A stretch of 64,000 nt of DNA from an uncultured Faecalibacterium sp. (GCA_934503275.1 CAKSVD010000008.1:16365-80364), one strand, 5' to 3'; positions 33,360-43,549 are shown, numbered from the stretch's first letter. Notes: generated by a model not told the origin, from the sequence alone. Translations and numbers: made by a program.

Positions 33360-34010
33360 ATGGCCATCGTAAGTCCTTCTATTCTTTCTGCTGATTTTGA
33401 CAAGCTGGGTGCAGACTGCCGCATGGTGCTGGATGCCGGCGCACAGATGCTGCACTACGACGTGATGGACGGGCATTTTGTGCCCAACATCAGCTTTGGC
33501 GTGCCGGTGCTCAAAAGCCTGCACAAGGCGCTGCCGGATGCCTTTTACGACGTGCATCTGATGATCAGCCACCCGCTGCAATACGCCGAGCCCTTTATCA
33601 AGGCCGGTGCTACCCTGTATAACTTCCATCTGGAGTGCGAGGATGATATTCAGGCCACCATTGACGCCGTGCGTGCGCTGGGCTGCAAGGTGGGTCTGAC
33701 CATCAAGCCCGGCACCCCGGCCGAGGCGCTGGCACCGTGGCTGGATCAGCTGGATCTGGTGCTGGTGATGAGCGTGGAGCCCGGCTTCGGCGGGCAGAAA
33801 TTCATGCCCTCGGCGCTGGATAAGCTGCGCTGGCTCAAGGCCGAGCGGGAAGCACGCGGCCTTTCCTACCTGCTGGAGGTGGACGGCGGCGTGGATGCCG
33901 CCACCGCACCCCTGTGCGTAGAGGCCGGTGCCGATGTGCTGGTGGCGGGCAGTGCCGTGTTCGGCGCTGCCGACCCCGCTGCGGCTGTGGGCGCACTGGC
34001 CAGCCTGTAA
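33360..34010 (+). CDS. rpe: ribulose-phosphate 3-epimerase
   Basis: 216-residue TIM-barrel enzyme interconverting ribulose-5-P and xylulose-5-P. Motifs: SPSILSADF, HYDVMDGHFVPN (metal His, catalytic Asp), VHLMI, MSVEPGFGGQKF, EVDGGV (second catalytic Asp) and GADVLVAGSAVF. The ribosome site is unclear (CGGAGCG, about 14 bases upstream). It is followed after 12 bases, with a GGAGG in the gap, by the Rnf-like genes, an unusual pairing. Confidence 0.95.
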   Translation: MAIVSPSILSADFDKLGADCRMVLDAGAQMLHYDVMDGHFVPNISFGVPVLKSLHKALPDAFYDVHLMISHPLQYAEPFIKAGATLYNFHLECEDDIQATIDAVRALGCKVGLTIKPGTPAEALAPWLDQLDLVLVMSVEPGFGGQKFMPSALDKLRWLKAEREARGLSYLLEVDGGVDAATAPLCVEAGADVLVAGSAVFGAADPAAAVGALASL

Positions 34011-34022
34011 GGAGGCCTGTAT

Positions 34023-35042
34023 ATGGATGAAGCTTTGATCCAAGAGCAGGAGCGGCAGCTGCAAAAGACCGGCCGGTACTACAAGCACGTTTTCTGGCTG
34101 TGCGTGCCGCTGCTGTGCATGGCCTGCTATTTCTACGGGGCGCGTCCGCTGTTGCTGTGCGGCGTTGCTCTGCTTACCGGCAACCTGTGCGACCGTCTGG
34201 TGGCGCTGCTGCGCCATCGCGTGTACACAAATAAAGATCTCTCCAACGAGAGTTTCAGCCTGATCATCGCCCTGCTCATGCCCGCCACCGTGGACATCTA
34301 TGTGCTGGTGGTGGCGGTGCTGGCGGGTGTCCTCATCGGCAAGGAGGTCTTTGGCGGCTACGGCAGCTACCCCTTCAACCCTGCAGCCGTGGGCTACGCC
34401 GTGGCGGCGGTATCGTGGCCGGAGCAGGTGGTGCGCTACCCGCAGCCCTACACCCCGCTGCCGCTGTGGAACGCCTCCACCGTGCCGGTGGGCAGCGCCA
34501 TCGAGGATACCCTGCGCAGCGGCGGTATCCTGAACCTGAACCCCCTCGCCGTTGTGCTGGGTGAGTTCGCCGCCCCCATGGGCACCGGCGCGGCGCTGGT
34601 CATTCTGGCCTGCGGCCTTGTGCTGTGGACCCAAAAGGACGTGCATATCGCCGCATCCGTAAGCTTTCTCGTCACCTGCGGGCTCATCGCCTTCGTTTTC
34701 CCGCGTCAGGTAGGTCTGGCAGACAGCGCCTTCTTCAGCAGTCTGCTGCCCCGCCTGCAGGGCGTCCGGGACGAGCTGCACACCGGCGCGGTGCTGTTCT
34801 GCGCGGTGTTCCTGCTCAACGAGCCCTACACCTGCGCCCATCACCGGCTCGGGCGCATCCTGTACGGCGTACTGGCGGGCATCGCCACCATGGGCTTCCG
34901 CTATTTCGGCGTGTACGAGACCGGCGTCTGCTTTGCACTGCTGGCGGTCAACAGCGTGTCCGCGCTCATTGACCGCACCGAGGAGCGGCTGTACCGTCTG
35001 CTGCACCGTCTGCCGTCCGAGCGAAAGGAGGCTGCGGAATGA
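34023..35042 (+). CDS. rnfD: RnfD/NqrB-like membrane redox subunit
   Basis: 339 residues with about nine hydrophobic spans. The family core GGYGSYPFNPAAVGYA (about 111-126) corresponds to the GG.G...FNPA..G motif of RnfD/NqrB, and a C-terminal FLLNEPYTCAHHRLGRILYG resembles the conserved end. The canonical flavin-attachment motif (S/D)GAT is not seen; the closest is NASTVP at 150-155. Stop overlaps the next start (ATGA). RnfB, RnfC and RnfG are absent from the window. Confidence 0.8.
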   Translation: MDEALIQEQERQLQKTGRYYKHVFWLCVPLLCMACYFYGARPLLLCGVALLTGNLCDRLVALLRHRVYTNKDLSNESFSLIIALLMPATVDIYVLVVAVLAGVLIGKEVFGGYGSYPFNPAAVGYAVAAVSWPEQVVRYPQPYTPLPLWNASTVPVGSAIEDTLRSGGILNLNPLAVVLGEFAAPMGTGAALVILACGLVLWTQKDVHIAASVSFLVTCGLIAFVFPRQVGLADSAFFSSLLPRLQGVRDELHTGAVLFCAVFLLNEPYTCAHHRLGRILYGVLAGIATMGFRYFGVYETGVCFALLAVNSVSALIDRTEERLYRLLHRLPSERKEAAE

Positions 35043-35764
35043 AAAAGCGTACTGCGGAACTGATCCTGCAAGACCCCGAAAAGTTTGCTCATCATGACCG
35101 CGTGTTCCTGAATAACCCGGTGGTCATGCAGGGCATGGGTCTGGCGCCGCTGGTGGTCGTGGCCACCACCGGCCAGAACAGCCTGATGCTGGCGGCGGCG
35201 GTGGCGCTGCTGCTGGTGCCCTCCCGCGTGCTGGCCTGCCTGCTCAGCCGCCTTGTGCCTCTGCGGGACGAAGAACCCTCGCCGGAGCAGCTGCAAAAAA
35301 AGCTGCTGCCGCGTGCTATTTTGTACGCAGCCAGCGCCGCCGTGGTGTACTTGGCGGCGTATCCCATTTTGAACCTCGTGTTCGGCACGGGTCTTTTGAA
35401 CCTTGGCATCTACCTGCCCATGCTGGTGGTGGAGCCGCTTTTGACCTACCGCTTCGGCCGCGTGCAGGAGACGGTGCACAAGGCGGTCTCCAAGGGCGTG
35501 CGCATCACCGTGGGCTATGCGCTGCTGCTGCTCGTGGTGGGGATGCTGCGCGAGTGGCTCAGCCTTGGCACCGTGTTCGGCGCCCCGGTGGGGCGCTGGG
35601 CGCTGCTGCCGCTGGCTAAAATGCCGGCGGGCGGCTTTATCGTGCTGGGCATCCTGTGCGCCATCTGGCGCGCCGCTGCCGCAAAGCGTAAGGAATTTCT
35701 GAAAAAGGAAGCACGGGATACCATGACCGTGCACTACCAGAAGGAGGTGGACCGCGAACCGTGA
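35039..35764 (+). CDS. rnfE: RnfE-like membrane subunit
   Basis: 241 residues with about six spans. The N-terminal signature FLNNPVVMQGMGLAPLVV matches the NNPV..Q..GLCPLLAV motif of RnfE/NqrD, and PLLTYRFGRVQETVHKAV lies where family members carry a cytoplasmic loop. A Lys/Glu-rich C-terminal tail (about 215-241) extends past the last span. Overlaps rnfD (ATGA) and the next gene (GTGA). Confidence 0.78.
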   Translation: MKKRTAELILQDPEKFAHHDRVFLNNPVVMQGMGLAPLVVVATTGQNSLMLAAAVALLLVPSRVLACLLSRLVPLRDEEPSPEQLQKKLLPRAILYAASAAVVYLAAYPILNLVFGTGLLNLGIYLPMLVVEPLLTYRFGRVQETVHKAVSKGVRITVGYALLLLVVGMLREWLSLGTVFGAPVGRWALLPLAKMPAGGFIVLGILCAIWRAAAAKRKEFLKKEARDTMTVHYQKEVDREP

Positions 35765-36375
35765 AGGAAGTTGTAAGCACCTCGGCAGTGTTTTTCAGCT
35801 ATGCACTGCTGGCTATTTTTGCACAGAACGCTGTCTTTACCCGTGCACTGGGCGTGTCCCGCATGGTGCAGCTGGTGGGGGACGACCGCACCAGCAGCGC
35901 CTTGTTCGGCATGATGCTGTGCATCACGCAGGTGCTGGTGGCGCCGGTGGCTTTCTTTGCCGGGCGGTGGTTCATTGCCCCGCTGGATAACCGCGCCCAG
36001 CTGCGCCCGCTGGTGTATATCGCCAGCATCGCGGTGGTGTGTCTGGCAGAGCACCTGGTGCTGTGGCTGCTGCGCAGCCTGCCCCGCCGCGCACAGCTGC
36101 TGCGCATCGTGCCGCTGGCCGCGCTGAACAGCGGTGTGCTGGGCACGGTGCTGGTGGAACGCACCCAGACCTTTACCCTTGGCCAGAGCCTTGGCTTTGG
36201 CCTTGGCAGCGGCCTTGGCTATGTGCTGGCGGTACTGCTGGTCACCGAGGCGCGTCACCGCCTGCGCAGCAAAGCCATCCCCAAGGCATTCCGCGGCCTG
36301 CCCATCACGCTGGTGTATATCGGCGTGCTGGCGCTGGCGATCTATGGCTTTACCGGACATTCCGTCATCCTGTAA
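35761..36375 (+). CDS. rnfA: RnfA-like membrane subunit
   Basis: 204 residues, about six spans. LLAIFAQNAVFTRALGVSR matches the (I/L)..QN.VF.R.LG motif of RnfA/NqrE, and RIVPLAALNSGVLGTVLV matches the P..ALNSAVLG segment that helps hold the membrane 2Fe-2S centre; however, the conserved cysteines expected in these motifs are not seen. GTG start at 35761, overlapping the rnfE stop. Third and last Rnf-like gene of the set. Confidence 0.75.
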   Translation: MKEVVSTSAVFFSYALLAIFAQNAVFTRALGVSRMVQLVGDDRTSSALFGMMLCITQVLVAPVAFFAGRWFIAPLDNRAQLRPLVYIASIAVVCLAEHLVLWLLRSLPRRAQLLRIVPLAALNSGVLGTVLVERTQTFTLGQSLGFGLGSGLGYVLAVLLVTEARHRLRSKAIPKAFRGLPITLVYIGVLALAIYGFTGHSVIL

Positions 36376-36399
36376 TGCAGACAGGGAGGAAAGGATACC

Positions 36400-37506
36400 A
36401 TGGCTAAGTATAAACGTCAGAAGGTCAAGCATTATCACCGCAGCTTTTACAACCGGGAAACGCGCGTAAAGCGCGGCATCGGCATCGTGGTGCTGGTGGC
36501 GGCAGTGCTGGCAGCCGCATGGTTTGCCGCACCCCATGTGCTGGATTGGGCCACCCACACTTGGTATACCGTGGTCAAGGATCGGGACCTGGAGGCCGAA
36601 AGCGCTTCCCGCGCCGAGGCAGCAGCCTCCTCTGCGGCGGCAAGCAGCGCCGCTGCTTCGCAGGCAGCGTCTGAGCCGGAGCCGGAGGAGAAAAAGCCGC
36701 TGGACGGCAAGGCCATTACCGGCGGCAGCTGGGCAGAACTGGATGTGACCACCTTGACCGATGAGGCCGCCATCCGCGCCGCCGCCCGGCAGCTGAAGCA
36801 GCAGGGCGCAGACTACGCCCTTGTCACCCTGAAGGACGCCGCTGGCACGGTGTACTACGCTTCCGGCTTGGCAAATGCCGCCCAGAGCATCACCGAGAAC
36901 CCGGTGGACGCGGCAAGCATCGCCGCCATCCTGCGGGAGGAGGGCATCATCCCGGCAGCGCAGCTTGCCGCCTTTACTGACCCGGTGTCGGTGTACACCG
37001 ACCGCAGCATGGGCGTGCACTACGATGGAAACAGTCTCTGGCTGGACAACGTCAGTGCAGCCAAGGGCGGCAAGGCGTGGATGAACCCCTTTGCCGCAAG
37101 CGCGGTGCAGTATGTCGGCGACCTCATTGAGGAGGTGCGGGGCATGGGCTACGAGCAGGTGGTGCTTACCGGGGTGCAGTTCCCCAACATCATCACCCGC
37201 AAGCAGGACTTCGGCGCCTCCGGCGGCAAGAGCCGGGAGGGACGCGCCGCCCAGCTTGCCGCCGATATCGCCGCATGGCAGACCCGCTTTGCGGGCAGCG
37301 TGACCCTGTGGGTCAGCTACCCGGACGCACTGTGCACCGCCGCCACCGATGCCCTTGGCACCACCGGCGTGTCCCTTGGCATAGAGAATCTGCTGGTCAC
37401 CAGCAGCGCCGCACTGGATGCGGACAGCCGCGCTGCGCTGGAGCAGGCTGCTGCCGATGCCGGTGTGCAGCACGTTGTGGTGCACGATACCGCAGCATTC
37501 CGCTGA
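36400..37506 (+). CDS. membrane-anchored glycoside-hydrolase-like protein (DUF4015 type)
   Basis: 368 residues: a basic N terminus, one membrane span (about 28-46), an Ala/Ser/Glu-rich linker (about 67-100), then a TIM-barrel-like domain (about 105-368). WMNPFAASAVQYVGDLIEEV and YEQVVLTGVQFP match the conserved strand-helix pattern of putative glycoside hydrolases of the DUF4015/GH13-like class. Active-site acids cannot be assigned with certainty. GGGAGGAAAGG precedes the ATG. It follows the Rnf-like genes by 24 bases and may be co-transcribed, without an obvious functional link. Confidence 0.6.
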   Translation: MAKYKRQKVKHYHRSFYNRETRVKRGIGIVVLVAAVLAAAWFAAPHVLDWATHTWYTVVKDRDLEAESASRAEAAASSAAASSAAASQAASEPEPEEKKPLDGKAITGGSWAELDVTTLTDEAAIRAAARQLKQQGADYALVTLKDAAGTVYYASGLANAAQSITENPVDAASIAAILREEGIIPAAQLAAFTDPVSVYTDRSMGVHYDGNSLWLDNVSAAKGGKAWMNPFAASAVQYVGDLIEEVRGMGYEQVVLTGVQFPNIITRKQDFGASGGKSREGRAAQLAADIAAWQTRFAGSVTLWVSYPDALCTAATDALGTTGVSLGIENLLVTSSAALDADSRAALEQAAADAGVQHVVVHDTAAFR

Positions 37507-37538
37507 GAAGCGGCTTTTAAAGAGGGGAGGAAACCACT

Positions 37539-38831
37539 ATGAAACCGACTACCTGTTTTGCACCCGCACACATCCTGCTGCCTTCGGAGCAGGTGCCGCT
37601 GGAGCAGTGGGGCTGCGTTGCCTGTGACCAGTTCACCAGCGACCGCAGCTACTGGCAGCGGGCAGAGGCGACCGCTGCGGGTGCGCCCAGCACCCTGAAC
37701 CTGATCCTGCCGGAGGTGTATCTGGAGGACGGAGATGCCGATGCGCGGGTAGAAAAGATCCACGCCACCATGCAGGACTACGCCCAAAACGTGCTCACCC
37801 GGGCGGTGGACGGCTTTATCTATGTAGAGCGCACCGAGCAGAGTGGCCGGGTGCGGCAGGGTCTTGTGGGGCGTGTGGACTTGGAGGCTTACAGCTACCG
37901 CCGGGGCGAAAAATGCACTGTGCGTCCCAGCGAGTGCACCGTGGAAAGCCGCATCCCGCCCCGCATGAAGGTGCGCACCGGCGCTGCGCTGGAAACGCCC
38001 CACATCATGATGCTGGCGGATGACCCGGGCTGCACCCTCATCGAGCCCATTGCCGCCCACAAGGACAGCCTGCCCAAGGTGTACGAGGGCGAGCTGATGC
38101 TGGGCGGCGGTCATGTGGCAGGTTGGGCGGTGGAGGACCCTGCCCTCATCGCGCAGATCGAAAACGCGCTGACCGTGCTGGGCAGTCAGGAGGAATTTGA
38201 CAAGAGATATCCCGATGCCACCCGCCGCGACCCGCTGACGCTGGCCGTGGGCGACGGCAACCACTCGCTGGCTACCGCAAAGGCCTGCTGGGAGGAACTG
38301 AAAAAGACCCTGACCCCGGAGCAGGCAGAGAACCACCCCGCCCGCTGGTGTCTGGCAGAGGTGTGCAACGTGCACTCCCCGGCCATCGAGATCGAGCCCA
38401 TCCACCGGGTGCTGTTCAACGTAGACTGCGCCACCGTGCTGCTGAGCCTCATCACATGGAGCGATTCCAACATGGCAGGCTGCTGCTTTGGCGGCAGCAA
38501 AAAGCAGCCCTTTACGCTGGCAGGCCCCCACATGGCCAATGTGCTCAGCTTTGAGGACCCCACCGAGCCGCTGACCGTGGGCACCATCGACGATTTTATT
38601 TCGGATTATATCGAGCGCCACCCGGAGGCAAAGGTGGACTATGTGCATGACGAGCCGGCTGTGCGCGCTTTGTGCAAGCAGGGCGCGGTGGCGTTTTTGA
38701 TGCCGCCCTTCGCCAAGAGCGATCTGTTCCGCGGTGTTGTGATGGGCGGCGTGCTGCCCCGCAAGACCTTCAGCATGGGACACGCGGAGGAAAAGCGCTA
38801 CTACATCGAGTGCCGGAAGATCACAGAATAA
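37539..38831 (+). CDS. DUF1015 family protein
   Basis: 430 residues, full length for DUF1015. The family pattern is clear: an N-terminal PEVYLEDG segment, then [20 protein letters not shown] (about 236-255) and [10 protein letters not shown] at the end. Members often sit near serA/serC in Clostridia and bind an unknown ligand; that context is absent here. GGGGAGGAAACC stands before the ATG. No catalytic role is established for the family. Confidence 0.85.
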   Translation: MKPTTCFAPAHILLPSEQVPLEQWGCVACDQFTSDRSYWQRAEATAAGAPSTLNLILPEVYLEDGDADARVEKIHATMQDYAQNVLTRAVDGFIYVERTEQSGRVRQGLVGRVDLEAYSYRRGEKCTVRPSECTVESRIPPRMKVRTGAALETPHIMMLADDPGCTLIEPIAAHKDSLPKVYEGELMLGGGHVAGWAVEDPALIAQIENALTVLGSQEEFDKRYPDATRRDPLTLAVGDGNHSLATAKACWEELKKTLTPEQAENHPARWCLAEVCNVHSPAIEIEPIHRVLFNVDCATVLLSLITWSDSNMAGCCFGGSKKQPFTLAGPHMANVLSFEDPTEPLTVGTIDDFISDYIERHPEAKVDYVHDEPAVRALCKQGAVAFLMPPFAKSDLFRGVVMGGVLPRKTFSMGHAEEKRYYIECRKITE

Positions 38832-38841
38832 TAGGAGAACC

Positions 38842-40746
38842 ATGACATTTAAAGAACTGAATCTGTCCGCCCCGCTGCTGCGCGCTGTGCAGGAAGCGGG
38901 CTACGAGACCCCCTCGCCCATTCAGGCGGCGGCGATCCCGCCGGTGCTGGCTGGCCGGGATCTGATGGGCTGCGCCCAGACCGGCACCGGCAAGACGGCG
39001 GCCTTTGCGCTGCCCATGCTGGACCGGCTCACCGCCAATGCGCCCCGCCGCAAGGGCGCTGTCCGCGCCCTGATCCTGACCCCCACCCGGGAGTTGGCTT
39101 TGCAGATCGGCGAAAGCTTTGAGGCCTACGGCAAGTACTTGAAACTGCGCAGCACCGTCATCTTTGGCGGCGTGGGACAGGCACCGCAGGTGGAAGCGCT
39201 GAAAAAGGGCGTGGACATCCTCATCGCCTGCCCGGGACGGCTGAACGATCTGATCGGGCAGGGGTTTATCGACCTGTCCGCACTGGAAATTTTTGTGCTG
39301 GACGAGGCCGACCGGATGCTGGACATGGGCTTTGTCCATGACGTGAAAAAGGTCATTGCAAAGCTGCCCGCCCAGCGCCAGAACCTGATGTTCAGCGCCA
39401 CCATGCCCGCCGAGATCGAGCAGCTGGCTTCCGGCATCCTGCACGACCCCGCCTTTGTCAAGGTGGACCCGGTGTCCAGCACCGTGGACCGCATCCAGCA
39501 GAGCCTTTACTATGTGGAAAAGGGCAACAAAAAGTTTTTGCTGCCGTGGCTCATCAAAAATCTGCAGCCGCCGGTGGTCAACGCGCTGGTGTTCAGCCGC
39601 ACCAAGCACGGCGCGGATAAGATCGCAAAGGATCTGACAAAGCAGGGCATCCCCGCCGCCGCCATCCACGGCAACAAGAGCCAGACCGCCCGCGTTACCG
39701 CGCTGGAGGACTTCAAGTCCGGCAAGACCCGGGTGCTGGTGGCCACCGATATCGCCGCACGCGGCATTGATATCAGCGAGCTTTCCCATGTGTTCAACTA
39801 CGACCTGCCCGAGGTGCCGGAGACCTATGTGCACCGCATCGGGCGCACTGCCCGCGCCGGTGCGGACGGCACCGCCGTCAGCTTCTGCGCCCCGGAGGAG
39901 CAGGAGTATCTGGCAGGCATCGAAAAGCTGAACCGCCGCAAGATCCCGGTGGTATCCGGCCATCCGTGGGACGGCGTGCCCGCCCCGGTGCGCCCGGTGC
40001 TGCCTGTACGCGGCAAAAAGCCCCGCCCCGAAGCAGAAAAACAGGCCGAAACTGCGCCCGCAAAGGCTGCAAAGGCAGCTGCGCCCGCGCCGAAGCAGGA
40101 GCCGAAGGCCGCAAAGAACGCGGTGCCTGCAAAACCGAAAAAAGAGGAAACACTGATGCAAGACAGCAACGCAAAGCGCGGGGCCCGCAACGACCGCCGC
40201 GCCAACAACCGGGGCGCAAACGCCCCCAAGGAGGCGGCAGCGCCCCGCGCCCGCCGCGAGAATGCCGCCCCCGCCCGGGGCAGCAACGCCCAGCCCAAAT
40301 TCGACCCCCATTTTGTCAGCGCCCCGGAGGCCACCCCGCTGCGCCCGGCCCGCAAGACCCCTGCCGCCCCGGCAGCACCTGCCATCCGCAGCGCACAGGA
40401 GCCTCAGAATAACCAGAACGCAAGCCGCAGCGGCAGCCGCCGCAACGACCGCAATGACCGGGGTGAACAGCGCAATGCCCGCCCCGCTGCCCAGAATAAT
40501 AATGTCCGCCCTGCCCGCAGCGAGCGTGGCAATGCAGGCAGCCAGAGCCGCACCGGCAGCGCACCCCGTGCTGCCAAGGCCGAGCCTGCCCGCCGCGGCC
40601 GCAATGCCGCCGCCCGGGACGAGGACCCGGGGCTGATGCTCATCAGCCGCCGCCCGCCCCAGCAGAAGTACACCAGCTTTGAGGAGTATATGGACGCCCA
40701 CGGCGGTGCCACCGCACCTATTGAGGATCACAGCGAAGAAGTATGA
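38842..40746 (+). CDS. DEAD-box ATP-dependent RNA helicase with long basic tail
   Basis: 634 residues. The helicase core (about 1-375) has all motifs: Q motif F..L..S (N-terminal), motif I AQTGTGKT at 45-52, DEAD at 154-157, SAT at 185-187, and [10 protein letters not shown] at 331-340. From about 385 onward runs a 250-residue low-complexity tail rich in Ala, Arg, Asn and Pro with scattered RG and RR pairs, likely an unstructured RNA-binding extension. Closest to RhlE/CshA-type helicases acting in RNA decay, ribosome assembly or cold adaptation. Overlaps rlmA (ATGA). Confidence 0.92.
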   Translation: MTFKELNLSAPLLRAVQEAGYETPSPIQAAAIPPVLAGRDLMGCAQTGTGKTAAFALPMLDRLTANAPRRKGAVRALILTPTRELALQIGESFEAYGKYLKLRSTVIFGGVGQAPQVEALKKGVDILIACPGRLNDLIGQGFIDLSALEIFVLDEADRMLDMGFVHDVKKVIAKLPAQRQNLMFSATMPAEIEQLASGILHDPAFVKVDPVSSTVDRIQQSLYYVEKGNKKFLLPWLIKNLQPPVVNALVFSRTKHGADKIAKDLTKQGIPAAAIHGNKSQTARVTALEDFKSGKTRVLVATDIAARGIDISELSHVFNYDLPEVPETYVHRIGRTARAGADGTAVSFCAPEEQEYLAGIEKLNRRKIPVVSGHPWDGVPAPVRPVLPVRGKKPRPEAEKQAETAPAKAAKAAAPAPKQEPKAAKNAVPAKPKKEETLMQDSNAKRGARNDRRANNRGANAPKEAAAPRARRENAAPARGSNAQPKFDPHFVSAPEATPLRPARKTPAAPAAPAIRSAQEPQNNQNASRSGSRRNDRNDRGEQRNARPAAQNNNVRPARSERGNAGSQSRTGSAPRAAKAEPARRGRNAAARDEDPGLMLISRRPPQQKYTSFEEYMDAHGGATAPIEDHSEEV

Positions 40747-41591
40747 GCCGGAACGAAGCCTTTGCCCCGTGGCAGTGCCCCCTGTGCGGCGGCGCGCTGC
40801 AAGGGGAAAATGACCTGAAATGTGAAAAAGGCCACTGCTTTGACCATGCCCGGGAGGGCTACTGGCATCTTTTGCCGGTGCAGAGTATGCGCACCAAAGC
40901 CCCCGGGGACAGCAAGGAAATGGTAGCTGCCCGCCGCGCCTTCCTGAACGCCGGATATTACGGCATCTTCGGGCAGGCGCTGGGGGAGTTGTGCCTTGCC
41001 CACGGCGTGCCCGCCGCTAAGGACGCCCCGCTGCATCTGCTGGACGCGGGCTGCGGCGAGGGCTGGTACGACCGCTGCATCGCGCAGCAGTTCGCGGCGG
41101 CAGAAAAACCGTTGCAGCTGGCCGGGTTCGATATCGCAAAGCCCGCGGTGCGCTTGGCCGCAAAGGCGCTGCCCGCAGCGCAGTACGCGGTGGCGTCCAG
41201 CTTTAGCCAGCCGGTGCGCACCGGCTGGGCAGACGTGCTGCTGAACTGCTTTTCGCCCTTTGCGCAGGAGGAGTTCAGCCGGGTGCTGCGCCCGGGCGGG
41301 CGCATGATCTACGTTGTGCCGGGGGCAGAGCATCTGTACCAGATGAAGGCCGTGCTCTACGAAAAGCCCTATAAAAACCCGGTGCAGCAGGTGGAGTATC
41401 CGGGCTTTTGCGCCATCGACGAGCGGGAGGTGCAGGGCACCATCACCGTGCCCGCCGCCCAGTTGGAGGCGCTGTTTGCCATGACCCCCTACTACTGGAA
41501 AACGCCCCGCGACGGTGCGGCCCGCCTTGCGGCTCTGCCGCAGCTGACCACTACCATCGCCTTCCGCTTTCTTGTGTTTGAAAAGCTGTAA
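40743..41591 (+). CDS. rlmA: 23S rRNA (guanine-N1)-methyltransferase, RlmA family
   Basis: 282 residues. An N-terminal zinc site (CPLC at 12-15, Cys27, His31 in CEKGHCFD) is followed by [13 protein letters not shown], typical of RlmA/TlrB enzymes that methylate G745 or G748 in helix 35. The SAM-binding loop [12 protein letters not shown] lies at about 99-110. In Gram-positive bacteria the RlmA-II form modifies G748 and affects macrolide binding (family knowledge). Translationally coupled to the helicase gene, which fits a shared role in ribosomal RNA metabolism. Confidence 0.88.
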   Translation: MSRNEAFAPWQCPLCGGALQGENDLKCEKGHCFDHAREGYWHLLPVQSMRTKAPGDSKEMVAARRAFLNAGYYGIFGQALGELCLAHGVPAAKDAPLHLLDAGCGEGWYDRCIAQQFAAAEKPLQLAGFDIAKPAVRLAAKALPAAQYAVASSFSQPVRTGWADVLLNCFSPFAQEEFSRVLRPGGRMIYVVPGAEHLYQMKAVLYEKPYKNPVQQVEYPGFCAIDEREVQGTITVPAAQLEALFAMTPYYWKTPRDGAARLAALPQLTTTIAFRFLVFEKL

Positions 41592-41600
41592 TTATGAGAA

Positions 41601-41636
41601 AAGGACTGCCGTGCATCTGCACGGCAGTCCTTTTTT
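41601..41636. terminator. bidirectional terminator
   Basis: AAGGACTGCCGTGCA-TC-TGCACGGCAGTCCTT with TTTT after it; a 15-bp perfect stem between convergent rlmA and MATE genes. The reverse side has AAAA before it, giving a T-run for the MATE gene. Confidence 0.9.
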
Positions 41637-41647
41637 GCGAAATGATG

Positions 41648-43003
41648 TTATGTATGATACTCCATCCACTTGCCCTTCCACGCATACAGGATCATGAGCA
41701 CTGCGCCCAGACCCCAGCTGACGGGGTAGAGGATGAACACGCCCTCGATGCCGGGGAAGAAGGGCAGCAGGAACTGGATCCATACCACACGGAACAGGCA
41801 CAGCGAGACCAGCAGCACCACCATGGGCGGGATGCTGGCACCCGTGCCGCGCACGGCACCGGCAAGGCCGTGCAGGATGCTGAGCAGGAAGTAGAACGGG
41901 CAGAACCACCGCATGGCAAGCTTGCCGTAGGTGACCACGGCCTCGTCGGCGGTGAACAGGTGCAGAATGGCATCCTGCCCGGCCAGCAGGGCAGCGCCGG
42001 TGCAAAGGGTGTAGAGAACCCCGATGGCAAGGGTGACCCACACCGAGCGCTTTACCCGGTCCAGACGCCCCGCGCCGTAGTTCTGCCCCACAAAGGTGGT
42101 GGCGGCCATGCTGATGCTGCTCACCGGCAGAATGTTGAAGCCGTCGATCTTCATGTAGGCCGCAAAGCCCGCCATGGCGGCGGCGCCGTAGCTGTTCACG
42201 CTGGCCTGCACCAGCACGTTGGAAAAGGAGATGACCATGTTCTGGATGCCGGTGGGCAGACCCACCCGGATGATGCGGCTGGCCATTTTGCGGTGCAGCC
42301 GGATGGCAGAAAACTCCACCCGGCAGGCGTCCTCGCTTTTCATCAGAAAGCGCAGACTCAGCACGCAGGACACCAGCTGGCTTAAGTCGGTGGCGATGGC
42401 AGCGCCCGCCACCCCCATCCGCAGCCCTACGATGAACACAAGGTCCAGCACGATGTTGGTCACCGATGCCCATGCCAGATACACCAGCGAGCGCCGGGAG
42501 TTGCCGGCGGCGTTCAGGATGCCGGCGGTCATGTTATACACCACGCTGAACAGCACCCCGCCAAAGTAGATGCGGATATAGGTCACGGCGTCGGCCAGCA
42601 CCTCGGCGGGGGTGTTCATGGCCACCAGCAAAGCGCGCCCGCAGGCAACGCCGCCCACCGTCAGCAAAAGCCCCATGACCACCGCAATGGCAAGGGAGGT
42701 GTGCACCGCCTCGCGGGTCTCCTTGTGGTCGCCCGCGCCCAGATACTGCGACACCACCACGCCCGCACCCACGGCAAGCCCCTGACTGAAGCCGATGAGC
42801 AGGTAGATGGGCGACCCGCTGGAGCCCACAGCGGCAAGGGCATTGCTGCCCACAAAATTGCCCACGATGATGCTGTCGGCGGTGTTGTACATCTGCTGCA
42901 GCAGATTGCCGAAGATCAGCGGCAGGGCAAACAGCAGCAGACTTTTTACAATGCTGCCCTCGGTCATAAGGGTAGCGGTGCTCCGGGTCTTTACGGCGGC
43001 CAT
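41648..43003 (-). CDS. MATE-family exporter, second copy
   Basis: 451 residues, 12 predicted spans. The N-terminal motif LPLIFGNLLQQMYNTADSIIVG and the repeat-half motif QASVNSYGAAAMAGFAAYMKID are typical of the DinF/NorM branch. It is only distantly similar to the exporter at 3471-4850. GAGGAGCAACCCC lies before the ATG. Downstream converges on rlmA. Substrate unknown. Confidence 0.87.
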   Translation of the reverse strand: MAAVKTRSTATLMTEGSIVKSLLLFALPLIFGNLLQQMYNTADSIIVGNFVGSNALAAVGSSGSPIYLLIGFSQGLAVGAGVVVSQYLGAGDHKETREAVHTSLAIAVVMGLLLTVGGVACGRALLVAMNTPAEVLADAVTYIRIYFGGVLFSVVYNMTAGILNAAGNSRRSLVYLAWASVTNIVLDLVFIVGLRMGVAGAAIATDLSQLVSCVLSLRFLMKSEDACRVEFSAIRLHRKMASRIIRVGLPTGIQNMVISFSNVLVQASVNSYGAAAMAGFAAYMKIDGFNILPVSSISMAATTFVGQNYGAGRLDRVKRSVWVTLAIGVLYTLCTGAALLAGQDAILHLFTADEAVVTYGKLAMRWFCPFYFLLSILHGLAGAVRGTGASIPPMVVLLVSLCLFRVVWIQFLLPFFPGIEGVFILYPVSWGLGAVLMILYAWKGKWMEYHT

Positions 43004-43214
43004 GGGGTTGCTCCTCCTCTCAGCATGAAAAATCGCTTATAGCCCTTAGCATAGCACAAAGCCCGCCCCGGGACAAGGGGGACGGGGTTGACGATTTAAA
43101 ATGGCTTCCGCTATCGGGTTGCGGCACCCAGCATCCGCATCGTGCCTTGGGCGGCACGTGCGTCTTGCTGGCCGCTGCCCCAACAACTCCTCCCTGTTTC
43201 CGCCACTGGCGGCG

Positions 43215-43430
43215 GTCGTCGTCGTTGCACTCTAGCTATAATCAGCGGAATTGTTATTTTTATTTCGCGTTTGGAACGACCGCGTTTGCGGAGCGTAGCG
43301 TAGCAATAAAAGCCCCAGTGGGGCTTTTAAACGGCAGAGCGGTCTGCGTTAGCAGATGGAGGGGCTTTGCCCCGACAAGCTCTGCGGAGCGCTCCAAACG
43401 CCTTTTCACGGGAGGGGTCGTAAAGGCAAA
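43215..43430 (+). repeat. F2 repeat with expanded stem-loop
   Basis: Left arm ATAATCAGCGGAATTGTTAT, then TTTATTTCGCGTTTGG; right arm CTCTGCGGAGCGCTC, CAAACGCC, TTTTCACGGGAGGGG. The two arms match other F2 copies, but about 100 bases are inserted inside the stem, including AAAAGCCCC-AGT-GGGGCTTTT and GGGGCTTTGCCCC hairpins. The rest of the 43004-43214 gap, a G/C-rich stretch with TTGCGGCACCCAGC-type sequence, holds no gene that I can support. Confidence 0.6.
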
Positions 43431-43439
43431 TGTCATTTT

Positions 43440-43549
43440 ATTCTATGACATTGAAAAAGGTTCAGAAACGCCCGCAGGCGTTTCTGAACCCCAAAATCTA
43501 AAATAATTTTCCGCTGAAGATGCGCAAAGCAAACGCGGCGCGCATTTTA
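43440..43549 (-). terminator. F2 repeat acting as terminator of the ECF gene
   Basis: Read on the minus strand: CATTTAAAATGCGCGCCG, AGCGGAAAATTATTTTAG, a 14-bp perfect stem GGTTCAGAAACGCC-TGCG-GGCGTTTCTGAACC and TTTTTC. The TAA stop of the ECF gene lies in the outer conserved end of the element, as at the first MATE gene. Confidence 0.75.
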
